Positions 25,810 to 32,043 of a stretch of 47,071 nucleotides of DNA are shown here, piece after piece. The notes beneath the pieces are model-generated. The model was not told the DNA's origin. It saw nothing but the letters and a program-made list of their open reading frames with translations, and did not search any database. The position numbers and the translations under genes are program-made. Within the stretch, counting starts at the first letter, position 1; each line of letters begins with the position of its first letter. Source of the DNA: Arthrobacter sp. 18067 (lineage in GTDB: Bacteria; Actinomycetota; Actinomycetes; Actinomycetales; Micrococcaceae); assembly GCF_902706295.1 (NCBI RefSeq), contig NZ_CACSJJ010000030.1, forward strand, positions 1 through 47,071, written 5' to 3'.

Positions 25810-26469
25810 ATGCTTTTGATCGGCTCCTTGGAAACAACCGGGTCCACTGACGAGCTGACCGGAATCGTGGGCGTGGCAGCGCAGGTTATCGAAGCCCTCG
25901 GCGAATGGGGTGTGGGCTTGCTGACGCTGCTGGAGACAATCTTTCCCCCAATTCCCAGCGAGGTCATCCTCCCCCTGGCCGGATTCCTTACCCAGCAAGG
26001 CAGCATCAGCCTGTTCCTGGTATTCCTCACCAGCACCCTTGGGGCGTACGCAGGAGCACTGTTGTTGTATTGGCTGGGATACAAAGTAGGGCTGGAACGG
26101 TCCATCAACTTGTTGTCGAAACTTCCGCTGGTTGATCGCGGGGATTTCGAGAAAGCCGCAGAATGGTTCGAACGTCACGGCAAGTCCGCGATCTTCTTCG
26201 GTAGGCTTTTGCCCGGCGTACGCAGCCTCATTTCCCTCCCGGCGGGCGCCGAACGCATGAACCTGATGACCTTCAGCATCTTCACGATTGCCGGGACCGG
26301 GGTGTGGAACGCCCTGCTCATTGGCCTGGGCGCGTTGCTTGGCAAGCAATACCACCTTGTAGACCAGTACTCACGATTCCTGAATTACGCCGTGTACTCG
26401 GGTGTGGCCGCTTTCGTGGCATGGCTCATTGTCCGCAAGGTTCGACGAGGCAAGGAAAGCGCCAAGTAG
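25810..26469 (+). CDS. DedA family membrane protein
   Basis: A 219-residue protein of the DedA/SNARE-associated family. Hallmarks are LLETIFPPIPSEVILPLAGF (a re-entrant loop with the conserved Glu and Pro residues) and FFGRLLPGVRSLISLPAGAE, with the conserved Arg residues of the second loop. Members act as lipid (undecaprenyl phosphate or phospholipid) flippases or transporters in the cytoplasmic membrane. Monocistronic; convergent with the ADP-ribosyltransferase gene. A small stem (TAGGGC 26467-26472, GCCCTA 26479-26484) contains both stop codons and may serve as a shared terminator. Confidence 0.9.
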   Translation: MLLIGSLETTGSTDELTGIVGVAAQVIEALGEWGVGLLTLLETIFPPIPSEVILPLAGFLTQQGSISLFLVFLTSTLGAYAGALLLYWLGYKVGLERSINLLSKLPLVDRGDFEKAAEWFERHGKSAIFFGRLLPGVRSLISLPAGAERMNLMTFSIFTIAGTGVWNALLIGLGALLGKQYHLVDQYSRFLNYAVYSGVAAFVAWLIVRKVRRGKESAK

Positions 26470-26481
26470 GGCAGAACCGCC

Positions 26482-26892
26482 CTAATTGATAATTTCACCG
26501 CGCTCGTCGGCCAGGAGTGTTGCCAAGCGTTCCTTCCACGCCTGCAGCGCCTCGGGCGCCAGCCGTGTCCAGTCGGTGACTTCGCCAATGACCCTGAGTG
26601 GTGCGCTGCTGCGATATGACCGGGTGGGATTGCCGGGAAACTTCTTGTCGGTTACGTTCGGGTCGTTTTCGAAGGGCCCGGTCGGCTCGACGGCGTAGAC
26701 GCGCGGCTCAGCGTCGCCGGCGGCGAGTTCGGCAGCGAGTCCCGCACCATCTCGAAGAGCCGTGAAATAGATGTGGTTCATCACGACTTCGGGACGGTAG
26801 TTAGACCTGAACCCTGCGCCCAGGAGATCACCTTCCCGAAGATTGGCCTTCGTTCCGTGAAAGAACGGTCCTTCGTCCAGCGGTTGGTTCAC
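26482..26892 (-). CDS. arr: Rifampin ADP-ribosyltransferase
   Basis: A 136-residue enzyme matching Arr along its whole length: GPFFHGTKANLREGDLLGAG at the start, NYRPEVVMNHIYFTAL, and DPNVTDKKFPGNPTRSYRS with the NAD and rifampin-contact residues of the family. Arr transfers ADP-ribose from NAD to the C23 hydroxyl of rifampin and inactivates it. The predicted protein is full length, so it should confer some rifamycin resistance if expressed. Its start lies 2 bases after the stop of the Clp N-domain gene, making it the third gene of a tight HTH-ClpN-arr operon. Confidence 0.93.
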   Translation of the reverse strand: MNQPLDEGPFFHGTKANLREGDLLGAGFRSNYRPEVVMNHIYFTALRDGAGLAAELAAGDAEPRVYAVEPTGPFENDPNVTDKKFPGNPTRSYRSSAPLRVIGEVTDWTRLAPEALQAWKERLATLLADERGEIIN

Positions 26893-26894
26893 AG

Positions 26895-27344
26895 CTACAG
26901 CCTCTTCCGCACGGCCGAACGGTCGATGTGAAGTTCGTCGAAGAGTGCCGATACGGGGTCATGTTCTCCGCGCTCCAGGAGCGCTTCGAGGAGGTTGGCG
27001 GCGGTGATCTGTCGGGACTTTTGATCCACGGCATGCTTGAGCATACTGGCCATGGCCTCTTTGGCCCCCGAACTGAACGGTGGCTTCCTCCCCTTGGTTG
27101 GCATGGTGGCACGCTTGAGGTCCTTGGTTTCGAGTCCGATGGCCTTCAGGGCAGTGGCGTCCAGCCGCGAAGCTGCCGTTTGGGCGTCCTCCAGAGTGAC
27201 CCCCAGGACCGCCGCCGGGCCCGGTTCATGAAGTGCACCCAGAAGGAGGTGCTCCGTTCCCATTCGTTTGTCGCCCCGGCTTCGGGCCTCTTCCATGGCG
27301 CACCCAACGATCCTTCGGGTGTCATGGGCAAATTGTTCAAACAT
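26895..27344 (-). CDS. Stand-alone Clp N-terminal-domain protein (ClpC NTD-like)
   Basis: A 149-residue protein made only of a double Clp N repeat: repeat 1 (MFEQFAHDTRRIVGCAMEEA...GTEHLLLGALHE, residues 1-70) and repeat 2 (PPFSSGAKEAMASMLKHAV...ITAANLLEALLERG, about 87-149). No AAA+ ATPase module follows, so it cannot be an unfoldase. It resembles the N-domain of ClpC. Phe2 and Phe90 occupy the places of the two Phe residues that bind cyclomarin in mycobacterial ClpC1. Similar stand-alone N-domain proteins (ClpC2 type) act as decoys against Clp-binding antibiotics in mycobacteria; this role here is inference. It lies 8 bases after the HTH gene and 2 before arr. Confidence 0.88.
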   Translation of the reverse strand: MFEQFAHDTRRIVGCAMEEARSRGDKRMGTEHLLLGALHEPGPAAVLGVTLEDAQTAASRLDATALKAIGLETKDLKRATMPTKGRKPPFSSGAKEAMASMLKHAVDQKSRQITAANLLEALLERGEHDPVSALFDELHIDRSAVRKRL

Positions 27345-27352
27345 GGCTCAAC

Positions 27353-27556
27353 TCATTCCCGGTATTTAGCGTGTATCGATTGTCGTGAAACGCCCAAGGC
27401 GTCACCGATCTGCTCCCACGTCCAACCCTGTTCGCGGGCCGCCCCGACGTGGACTGCTTCGACCTGTTCGGCCAGGCGGTGAAGAGCTCCCACCGCGCGT
27501 AAGCCGATAGCGGGGCTCGTCGAACGAATCTGCTCGGAGAGTTCATCAGCGTTCAT
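27353..27556 (-). CDS. Small helix-turn-helix protein
   Basis: A 67-residue protein whose C-terminus WTWEQIGDALGVSRQSIHAK is a clear helix-turn-helix; the rest is a helical stretch (LRAVGALHRLAEQVEAVHVG) that could dimerise it. The start is the ATG at 27556: the -10 element TAGCCT (27569-27564, minus) lies exactly 7 bases upstream, so the message should be leaderless. The dyad at 27560-27577 overlaps this promoter and may be its own operator. An upstream frame to 27586 would start before the promoter and is rejected. It is the first gene of the HTH-ClpN-arr operon. Confidence 0.82.
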   Translation of the reverse strand: MNADELSEQIRSTSPAIGLRAVGALHRLAEQVEAVHVGAAREQGWTWEQIGDALGVSRQSIHAKYRE

Positions 27557-27559
27557 ACC

Positions 27560-27606
27560 TGTCAGGCTAGACTGACACAGCTTCATTTGTCAACGCAGGC
27601 TGACAA
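27560..27606. promoter_or_regulatory. Leaderless minus-strand promoter and two operator-like dyads
   Basis: On the minus strand, -35 TTGACA (27593-27588), an 18-base spacer and -10 TAGCCT (27569-27564) place the transcription start at or next to the ATG at 27556. Two dyads overlap it: TGTCAG...CTGACA (27560-27577, 6-base spacer) covering the -10, and TTGTCA...TGACAA (27587-27606, 8-base spacer) covering the -35. Both share TGTCA/TGACA half-sites, so one protein, perhaps the small HTH protein, may bind both. Confidence 0.7.
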
Positions 27607-27610
27607 ACCC

Positions 27611-27640
27611 TTGTGGCACCGTCTCAGGGCTGACTAGGCT
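27611..27640 (+). promoter_or_regulatory. Leaderless promoter of the RibD-like reductase gene
   Basis: TTGTGG (27611-27616), an 18-base spacer and TAGGCT (27635-27640) end exactly 7 bases before the ATG at 27648. Geometry is identical to the divergent HTH promoter, and there is no room for a Shine-Dalgarno site. Confidence 0.6.
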
Positions 27641-27647
27641 GAGCACC

Positions 27648-28226
27648 ATGTCAGCGACCTACACGTTCGACGTATTTTCCAGTCTCGACGGCTTTGGTGC
27701 CGCGAGCGGCAATTGGACCGGCTACTGGGGCAAGCAGGGGCCCGAACTGCTTGAGCGCCGCCTCGCCCAGTACAGCCAGGACCAACGGATGGTCTTCGGA
27801 GCCACCACATACCGGGCATTCGTCGAGATGCTTTCCTCCAGCAGTGAGGAGTCGGAAGTCCGGGATCCATGGGTCACCCGGATGATCAACCTCCCGGCCA
27901 CGGTGGTGTCCACCACCCTTCAAGGGCCTCTGGACTGGGCGGACGCGACCCTCGTGAGCGGCGACGCAGTGGACGTCATAGCCAGGCTCAAGGAGGAATC
28001 TGACGTGCCGTTGCGCTCCCACGGAAGCCTCGCAATGAACCGGGCACTGATGGCCGCCGGCCTGGTTGACCGGGTTCAGGTCACCATCTTCCCCGTGATC
28101 ACTGGCCAAACCGGAATGGGCTCGATCTTCCGTGGTGCACTGGACTTCGACCTCGAACTGATCGAGAACCTGACACTTGACGGCCGCACCCAGGAGCTGA
28201 TCTACCGGCCAACCCTGCACCGCTGA
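27648..28226 (+). CDS. RibD C-terminal/dihydrofolate reductase-like protein
   Basis: A 192-residue member of the DHFR-like RibD_C group: YTFDVFSSLDGFGAASGNWT at the start, RMVFGATTYRAFVEML (about 47-62) and LRSHGSLAMNRALMAAGLVD (about 125-145), the NADPH-binding region. Members reduce pyrimidine or other heterocycles, but most small stand-alone ones are uncharacterised and often called "dihydrofolate reductase family". It diverges from the HTH-ClpN-arr operon with the dyads in between, so it may share their control. Confidence 0.85.
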   Translation: MSATYTFDVFSSLDGFGAASGNWTGYWGKQGPELLERRLAQYSQDQRMVFGATTYRAFVEMLSSSSEESEVRDPWVTRMINLPATVVSTTLQGPLDWADATLVSGDAVDVIARLKEESDVPLRSHGSLAMNRALMAAGLVDRVQVTIFPVITGQTGMGSIFRGALDFDLELIENLTLDGRTQELIYRPTLHR

Positions 28227-28364
28227 CGCAAGTCCCGCACACTCATTGAGATTCTCAGCGATGACAGAATCGCTAAGGACGCCACGACAAAGTCTTGCCT
28301 CGCGGATGACACGCTCTCACCCCCTGGGATCTGCTCCAAGTGCCCTGAGGCGGGATGCCCTTTG

Positions 28365-28649
28365 TCAGTTCAGGCGCTGGGTGAGGTGAATTTCAACGGC
28401 GTCACCGTCGTCCTTCCCGATGGCTTTGCGGACAGGAGCAGCCACCGGGAGTTTATGCGTACCGTCTCCCAGCGCCATGAAGGCCCCGGTGAATGGGTGT
28501 CCGTCTACGGTGCCGGCCACTTTGACCAGTCCACGCGTTCCAAAGATCTTCGCTGAATCGGGGAGCTGGACACAGGTCCAAGTGTCACCTGATCGGACTT
28601 TGCCGAGCCGGGCAACGAAGGTGATGTCCAGTGGTTGTGGTTCTGCCAT
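28365..28649 (-). CDS. DUF1905 domain protein
   Basis: A 94-residue protein matching DUF1905: ITFVARLGKVRSGDTWTCVQ, LPDSAKIFGTRGLVKVAGTV, DGHPFTGAFMALGDGTHKLP and VRKAIGKDDGDAVEIHLTQ in order, the usual small beta-barrel. Function unknown; the domain is often followed by a YdeI-like (OmdA) domain, absent here. AGAAGAGA lies just before the ATG at 28649. A 138-base gap separates it from the convergent reductase gene and holds only a weak stem near 28259-28276. Confidence 0.88.
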   Translation of the reverse strand: MAEPQPLDITFVARLGKVRSGDTWTCVQLPDSAKIFGTRGLVKVAGTVDGHPFTGAFMALGDGTHKLPVAAPVRKAIGKDDGDAVEIHLTQRLN

Positions 28650-28859
28650 CTTCTCTTCTCATCCTTATTGGGGTCAGTGCAATGCTCCGTGACGCGTTGC
28701 CAACGAACGGCTGCGCGCTCATCGCTAGGATAAGACGAAACTGAAATCAGGGAGGCTTGGTGTTGTGGGGGAACAACCCGCCTACAAACCATGTACCTAC
28801 CCGCAGGTATCCGACTCCGTCGCCTGCGCAAACCGATCCGCCATCACGCACAACGAGAA

Positions 28860-29171
28860 ATGAATATGGAACTTCTTGACGCACACACTGTTGTGATCTC
28901 TGCCGTGCTCCTGGTGCACATCACAGGGGTGATGATCGTGGCCGCCTCAATCGCTGGCCTGGTGATCTCACTTTTCATCGTCGTCCTCGCTGTGCATGCT
29001 GTCCGAACCATGTGGGAACTTACGCAAAACTGGCGTGGCAGAGGACGATTCATCGGATATTTCAGCAGGTTTCTCCGTTCCTTGAATTCAGCGGCCCTTG
29101 CGACACGTCCCCTGATAGCTGCGGTACGACAGAGGGTCAGCCAGCGACTCTTCGACGGAAGAACCGAGTGA
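28860..29171 (+). CDS. Possible small membrane protein
   Basis: A 103-codon frame (or from the ATG at 28866). Residues about 10-48 form one long or two adjacent hydrophobic segments (VVISAVLLVHITGVMIVAAS, then LVISLFIVVLAVHAV), followed by a basic amphipathic tail. No family was recognised and the ribosome-binding site is weak. GC at third positions is lower than in the neighbours. It could be a phage- or mobile-derived gene or spurious. Confidence 0.42.
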   Translation: MNMELLDAHTVVISAVLLVHITGVMIVAASIAGLVISLFIVVLAVHAVRTMWELTQNWRGRGRFIGYFSRFLRSLNSAALATRPLIAAVRQRVSQRLFDGRTE

Positions 29172-29360
29172 CGTGTTTGAGGAGAGTCAGAACCAGGATT
29201 TTGCCAGTGCGGGAGTCTTGAGACTTTCCTGAGGGACTGTTGACTGAACACCGGATGGGTTCTTGATCTTGCCCCGGCACAGTAGTTCTTGTCAGCCAGA
29301 GAGGCTGAAAGGAACGGCCGGCCGGTCTCACGGTGGCCTCCCGAAAGGACACTGATTCCC

Positions 29361-29966
29361 ATGGCCATCACCCTCAAGACCACCTCCGGCAAGATCCTCG
29401 CCTCCGTCGCACTGCTCGGCACCGCAGCCGCCGTCGCCGGGATGGGAACCTACGGCGCGTTCACCTCCTCGACCTCCGCCTCCCAGGCCGTCACCGCAGG
29501 AACCGTCACCATCGCCTTGGGCACCGGAGCCAACAACACCCTCAACGTCCCCGTCGCGGGCCTGCTGCCCGGTGACAAAGTCGAAAAGCTCGTCACCCTG
29601 GCCAACACCGGCAATTCCGACCTGAACAACGTCACCCTCACCACCTCCGCCGGCGCCACCGGATCCCTGCTCACCACGGACGTGACGAACGGCCTGCAGC
29701 TGACCATCGAAAACTGCTCCGTGGCCTGGACTGGCTCCGCCGCCCCCTACAACTGCGCCGGAACCAAAACCACCGTCCTCGCGTCCGGCCCGGTCATCGC
29801 AGCGAACAAGGTCCTGAACAACCTGACCTCCCTGACCTCGACCAAAACCGACAACCTCAAGGTCACCACCACGCTGCCCGGCACCGCGAACAACGACTTC
29901 CAAGGCGCCACCTCCACCATCGGATTCTCCTTCACCGGCACCCAACGCACCGAAACCACCAAGTAA
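29361..29966 (+). CDS. TasA/camelysin-like secreted protein
   Basis: A 201-residue exported protein with an unusual signal: KTTSGKILASVALLGTAAAV followed by GMGTYGAFTSSTSASQAV, the pattern of substrates of SipW-type signal peptidases (TasA, CalY/camelysin). The mature part is Thr/Ser/Asn-rich and beta-sheet-like with PGDKVEKLVTLANTGNSDLN and a Cys pair (ENCSVAW, YNCAG). TasA-like proteins form extracellular fibres. The start is the ATG at 29361 with AAAGGAC eleven bases upstream. A stem TCAGCC/GGCTGA (29292-29308) lies in the leader. No SipW-like peptidase gene is in the window. Confidence 0.8.
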   Translation: MAITLKTTSGKILASVALLGTAAAVAGMGTYGAFTSSTSASQAVTAGTVTIALGTGANNTLNVPVAGLLPGDKVEKLVTLANTGNSDLNNVTLTTSAGATGSLLTTDVTNGLQLTIENCSVAWTGSAAPYNCAGTKTTVLASGPVIAANKVLNNLTSLTSTKTDNLKVTTTLPGTANNDFQGATSTIGFSFTGTQRTETTK

Positions 29967-30202
29967 CACCCCAAGACCCCGCAAGGGGTTACACGATAGG
30001 CCCCGGGGGCCGGCCTGTTTGCCCTTCAGGCCGGTCCTCGGCCATGTCCCGAGCAAGTCGTGAGGCCATCCCGCACCCAGCCGTGGGCTGTGGTGGATTC
30101 TTTCGTTCTTGAGCGGACCTTGAGTGTTCACCAACGTCTTTCCTGAGGCTGGGTGGGCACACTGGAAAGCGGAACAACCACACCACCGGGACGGAACGCG
30201 CA

Positions 30203-30604
30203 ATGCAGGGCAAGGGAATCATCTGGCAGGTACCGGCCATCATCATGGCCGCCATGCTCCTGCTGATGGGCGTCCAGATTTCACCAGCCCACGCAAAGTT
30301 CAACGACACCGAAACGGGTTCCATGGCTGTCTCCGCCGCCCGGATCCCCGCGCCGGCGGCCAATACCGTCGCCGTCACCAAGTCCTGCGATTCCTTCCTG
30401 TGGTTCGGTCAGGCAAAGATCAGCGTTGGCACCTTCGCCGCCGTCCCCTATGCGAACTATCACGAGCTGAAGGTCATCGACCCCGACGGCGTTGTGCAGT
30501 TCACCGGCGACCTGAGCAAAACCGCCGGGAAGTCCTACAGCTCCGGGGTCCAGAACGTGAGCAACTTGTCCGGGACGTGGACCTACCAGATCCGCGGTTA
30601 CTAA
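30203..30604 (+). CDS. SipW-substrate-like secreted protein, probably truncated by a premature stop
   Basis: A 133-residue exported protein: signal IIMAAMLLLMGVQISPAHA, then FNDTETGSMAVSAARIPAP, the same SipW-substrate pattern as the preceding TasA-like gene, then a beta-sandwich domain with SCDSFLWFGQAKISVG. The TAA at 30602-30604 follows TYQIRGY; the same frame continues for 21 sense codons to a TGA at 30668-30670 and reads SWVGQPLTGTLVC near the end. That stretch looks like the natural C-terminus and would supply a partner for the protein's only other mature Cys. The mutation TAC or TAT to TAA is a likely explanation. The 236-base gap before it holds two short GC-rich stems (29984-30010). 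Confidence 0.75.
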   Translation: MQGKGIIWQVPAIIMAAMLLLMGVQISPAHAKFNDTETGSMAVSAARIPAPAANTVAVTKSCDSFLWFGQAKISVGTFAAVPYANYHELKVIDPDGVVQFTGDLSKTAGKSYSSGVQNVSNLSGTWTYQIRGY

Positions 30605-30722
30605 AAGGTCCCCAACTCCACGAACTCCTGGGTCGGCCAACCCCTCACGGGCACCCTGGTCTGTCCCTGACAGCAGCCCACAACCGGACGATGCGTGGAT
30701 GCCCTGCATCTCAGACACGAAA

Positions 30723-30763
30723 AACCCCTCCGTTCCGGGCGAAATCGCCGGAATGGAGGGGTT
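30723..30763 (-). terminator. Terminator of tRNA-Thr
   Basis: AACCCCTCC (30723-30731) pairs with GGAGGGGTT (30755-30763), and the interior CGTTCCGG/CCGGAATG extends the stem with one mismatch. On the minus strand it is followed by TTTTTCG. It lies 2 bases after the tRNA 3' end. Confidence 0.85.
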
Positions 30764-30765
30764 CG

Positions 30766-30842
30766 TGGAGCCCCCTGTCGGATTCGAACCGACGACCCCC
30801 GCTTTACAAGAGCGGTGCTCTGGCCAACTGAGCTAAGGAGGC
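30766..30842 (-). tRNA. tRNA-Thr (anticodon UGU)
   Basis: The minus strand reads GCCTCCTTAGCTCAGTTGG at the 5' end, an anticodon stem with the loop CTTGTAA (anticodon TGT), GGTTCGAATCC as the T-loop, and AGGGGGCTCCA at the 3' end with CCA encoded. The acceptor stem GCCTCCT/AGGGGGC has one T-G pair. A TTGACG-like -35 lies upstream on the minus strand at 30911-30906. Confidence 0.96.
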
Positions 30843-30931
30843 GCGCTCCGGCTACCCGGAGCTAAGCGCGAAAGAGCGCTAGATAAGGTTAGCCCAGACC
30901 ATCCCCGTCAACGAAATTCGCCTGGACAACA

Positions 30932-30968
30932 GCGGCCGGCCACCCGAGAACAAAGGGTGACCGGCCGC
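30932..30968 (-). terminator. Hairpin after the DsbA-like gene
   Basis: Arms 30932-30945 (GCGGCCGGCCACCC) and 30955-30968 (GGGTGACCGGCCGC) pair at 13 of 14 positions around a 9-base loop, 21 bases after the stop of the DsbA-like gene. Confidence 0.65.
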
Positions 30969-30988
30969 CGTCGTAAGTTCCTTGGCAG

Positions 30989-31867
30989 TTAGCCCTTGGC
31001 GGTGATCGCAGTCTGGATCTCAGCGTTCAGGTCGGTACTGCCATCCCACTGCTTGCCGTCGATGAACACCGTAGGCGTGCCCGTGATGCCGATGGCCGCA
31101 GCTTCCTGCGTGGCAACCTTCACCCAGGGGCGGAATTGCTTGCTGTCGACACAAGAGTCAATGTTGGCCGCACCCACTTCGGTCGCCATTTTCTTCAGGT
31201 CGTTGTCGGAGATGCCGGCGCTGCCTTCCGCGGGCTGGCGCTCAAAGAGCAGGTTGAAGAAGTCCGCGTACTTTTCCGGAGAAGTGTTCACTACGCAGGC
31301 AGCAGCGTTGGCTGCACGCGAGGAGTAGTTGGTGGTGGATTGCTGGTCCAGGAAGCCCAGCGGCCGGTATTCGAGGGAAATTTTTCCTTCGTTCCGGAGG
31401 TTGGTCAGCGACTCCCCGTAGGTCGTCTCGAAGCGCTTGCACACCGGGCAGATGAAGTCGATGTAGGCAATAACCTTGACCGGCTTGCCGGCTTCGGCTT
31501 CCCCACCCGGGACCGTTACGGTCGCGGGCTTCGTGGCCGCAGGGGCGGGAACGTCGGCCACATTGACGGTGGCGGGCTCGGACTTAACAACTTCGCTGTT
31601 GGCCAACAGCGTGACGCCACCGTGCACGTTGCCGTTTGCCGGCGTCGGTCCCTGGTCGGCGATGGGTGCGTTGTTCTGCGCCTGGCCTATAACGACGAAT
31701 GCCACCACCGCGATGATGACGACAACGGCAACCACAATGCCCCAGCCGACCAGAAGCTTGCTGCGCTTGTCCTTTTTCAGCTGGGCTTCGCGGATTTCGC
31801 GCGCTCTTTCCCGTGCCTGGGCGGTGCGTTCGGCCTTGGACAGGCGTGGTTCGTTTGCGGGGCTCAT
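30989..31867 (-). CDS. Membrane-anchored DsbA-family thioredoxin-fold protein
   Basis: A 292-residue protein. A charged N-terminus rich in Arg/Lys/Glu is followed by one membrane helix (LLVGWGIVVAVVVIIAVVAFV, split here as residues about 40-60), a Pro/Ala-rich linker and an extracytoplasmic thioredoxin domain. The active site is CPVC in YIDFICPVCKRFE and the cis-Pro loop is GITGTPTVFIDGKQW. It is likely an extracellular disulfide oxidase of the DsbA/DsbG type. The start is the ATG at 31867 (MSPANEP) with GAGGAA upstream; an in-frame ATG at 31900 lacks a site. Confidence 0.88.
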   Translation of the reverse strand: MSPANEPRLSKAERTAQARERAREIREAQLKKDKRSKLLVGWGIVVAVVVIIAVVAFVVIGQAQNNAPIADQGPTPANGNVHGGVTLLANSEVVKSEPATVNVADVPAPAATKPATVTVPGGEAEAGKPVKVIAYIDFICPVCKRFETTYGESLTNLRNEGKISLEYRPLGFLDQQSTTNYSSRAANAAACVVNTSPEKYADFFNLLFERQPAEGSAGISDNDLKKMATEVGAANIDSCVDSKQFRPWVKVATQEAAAIGITGTPTVFIDGKQWDGSTDLNAEIQTAITAKG

Positions 31868-32043
31868 CAGTTCCTCGGGGTACTCGACGTCATAGTGCAT
31901 AGCTAGGGCAACGGGGTCAGTTTACGGGAGCAAACTTGAAGATCTGCCGCAGACCTTCCTGCCCGGTTGTTGAACGATCAAGTGCCGGGGAAGATTCCGC
32001 TAGTAGGCTGGGAGTTGAGTCACAGCAAACCCAGGGAGCGTTA

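Noticed and set aside
26895..27344. Truncated ClpC or ClpB ATPase gene
   Set aside because: Both Clp N repeats are complete, start and stop are clean, and the next gene begins 2 bases later, so it is a stand-alone gene and not a fragment.
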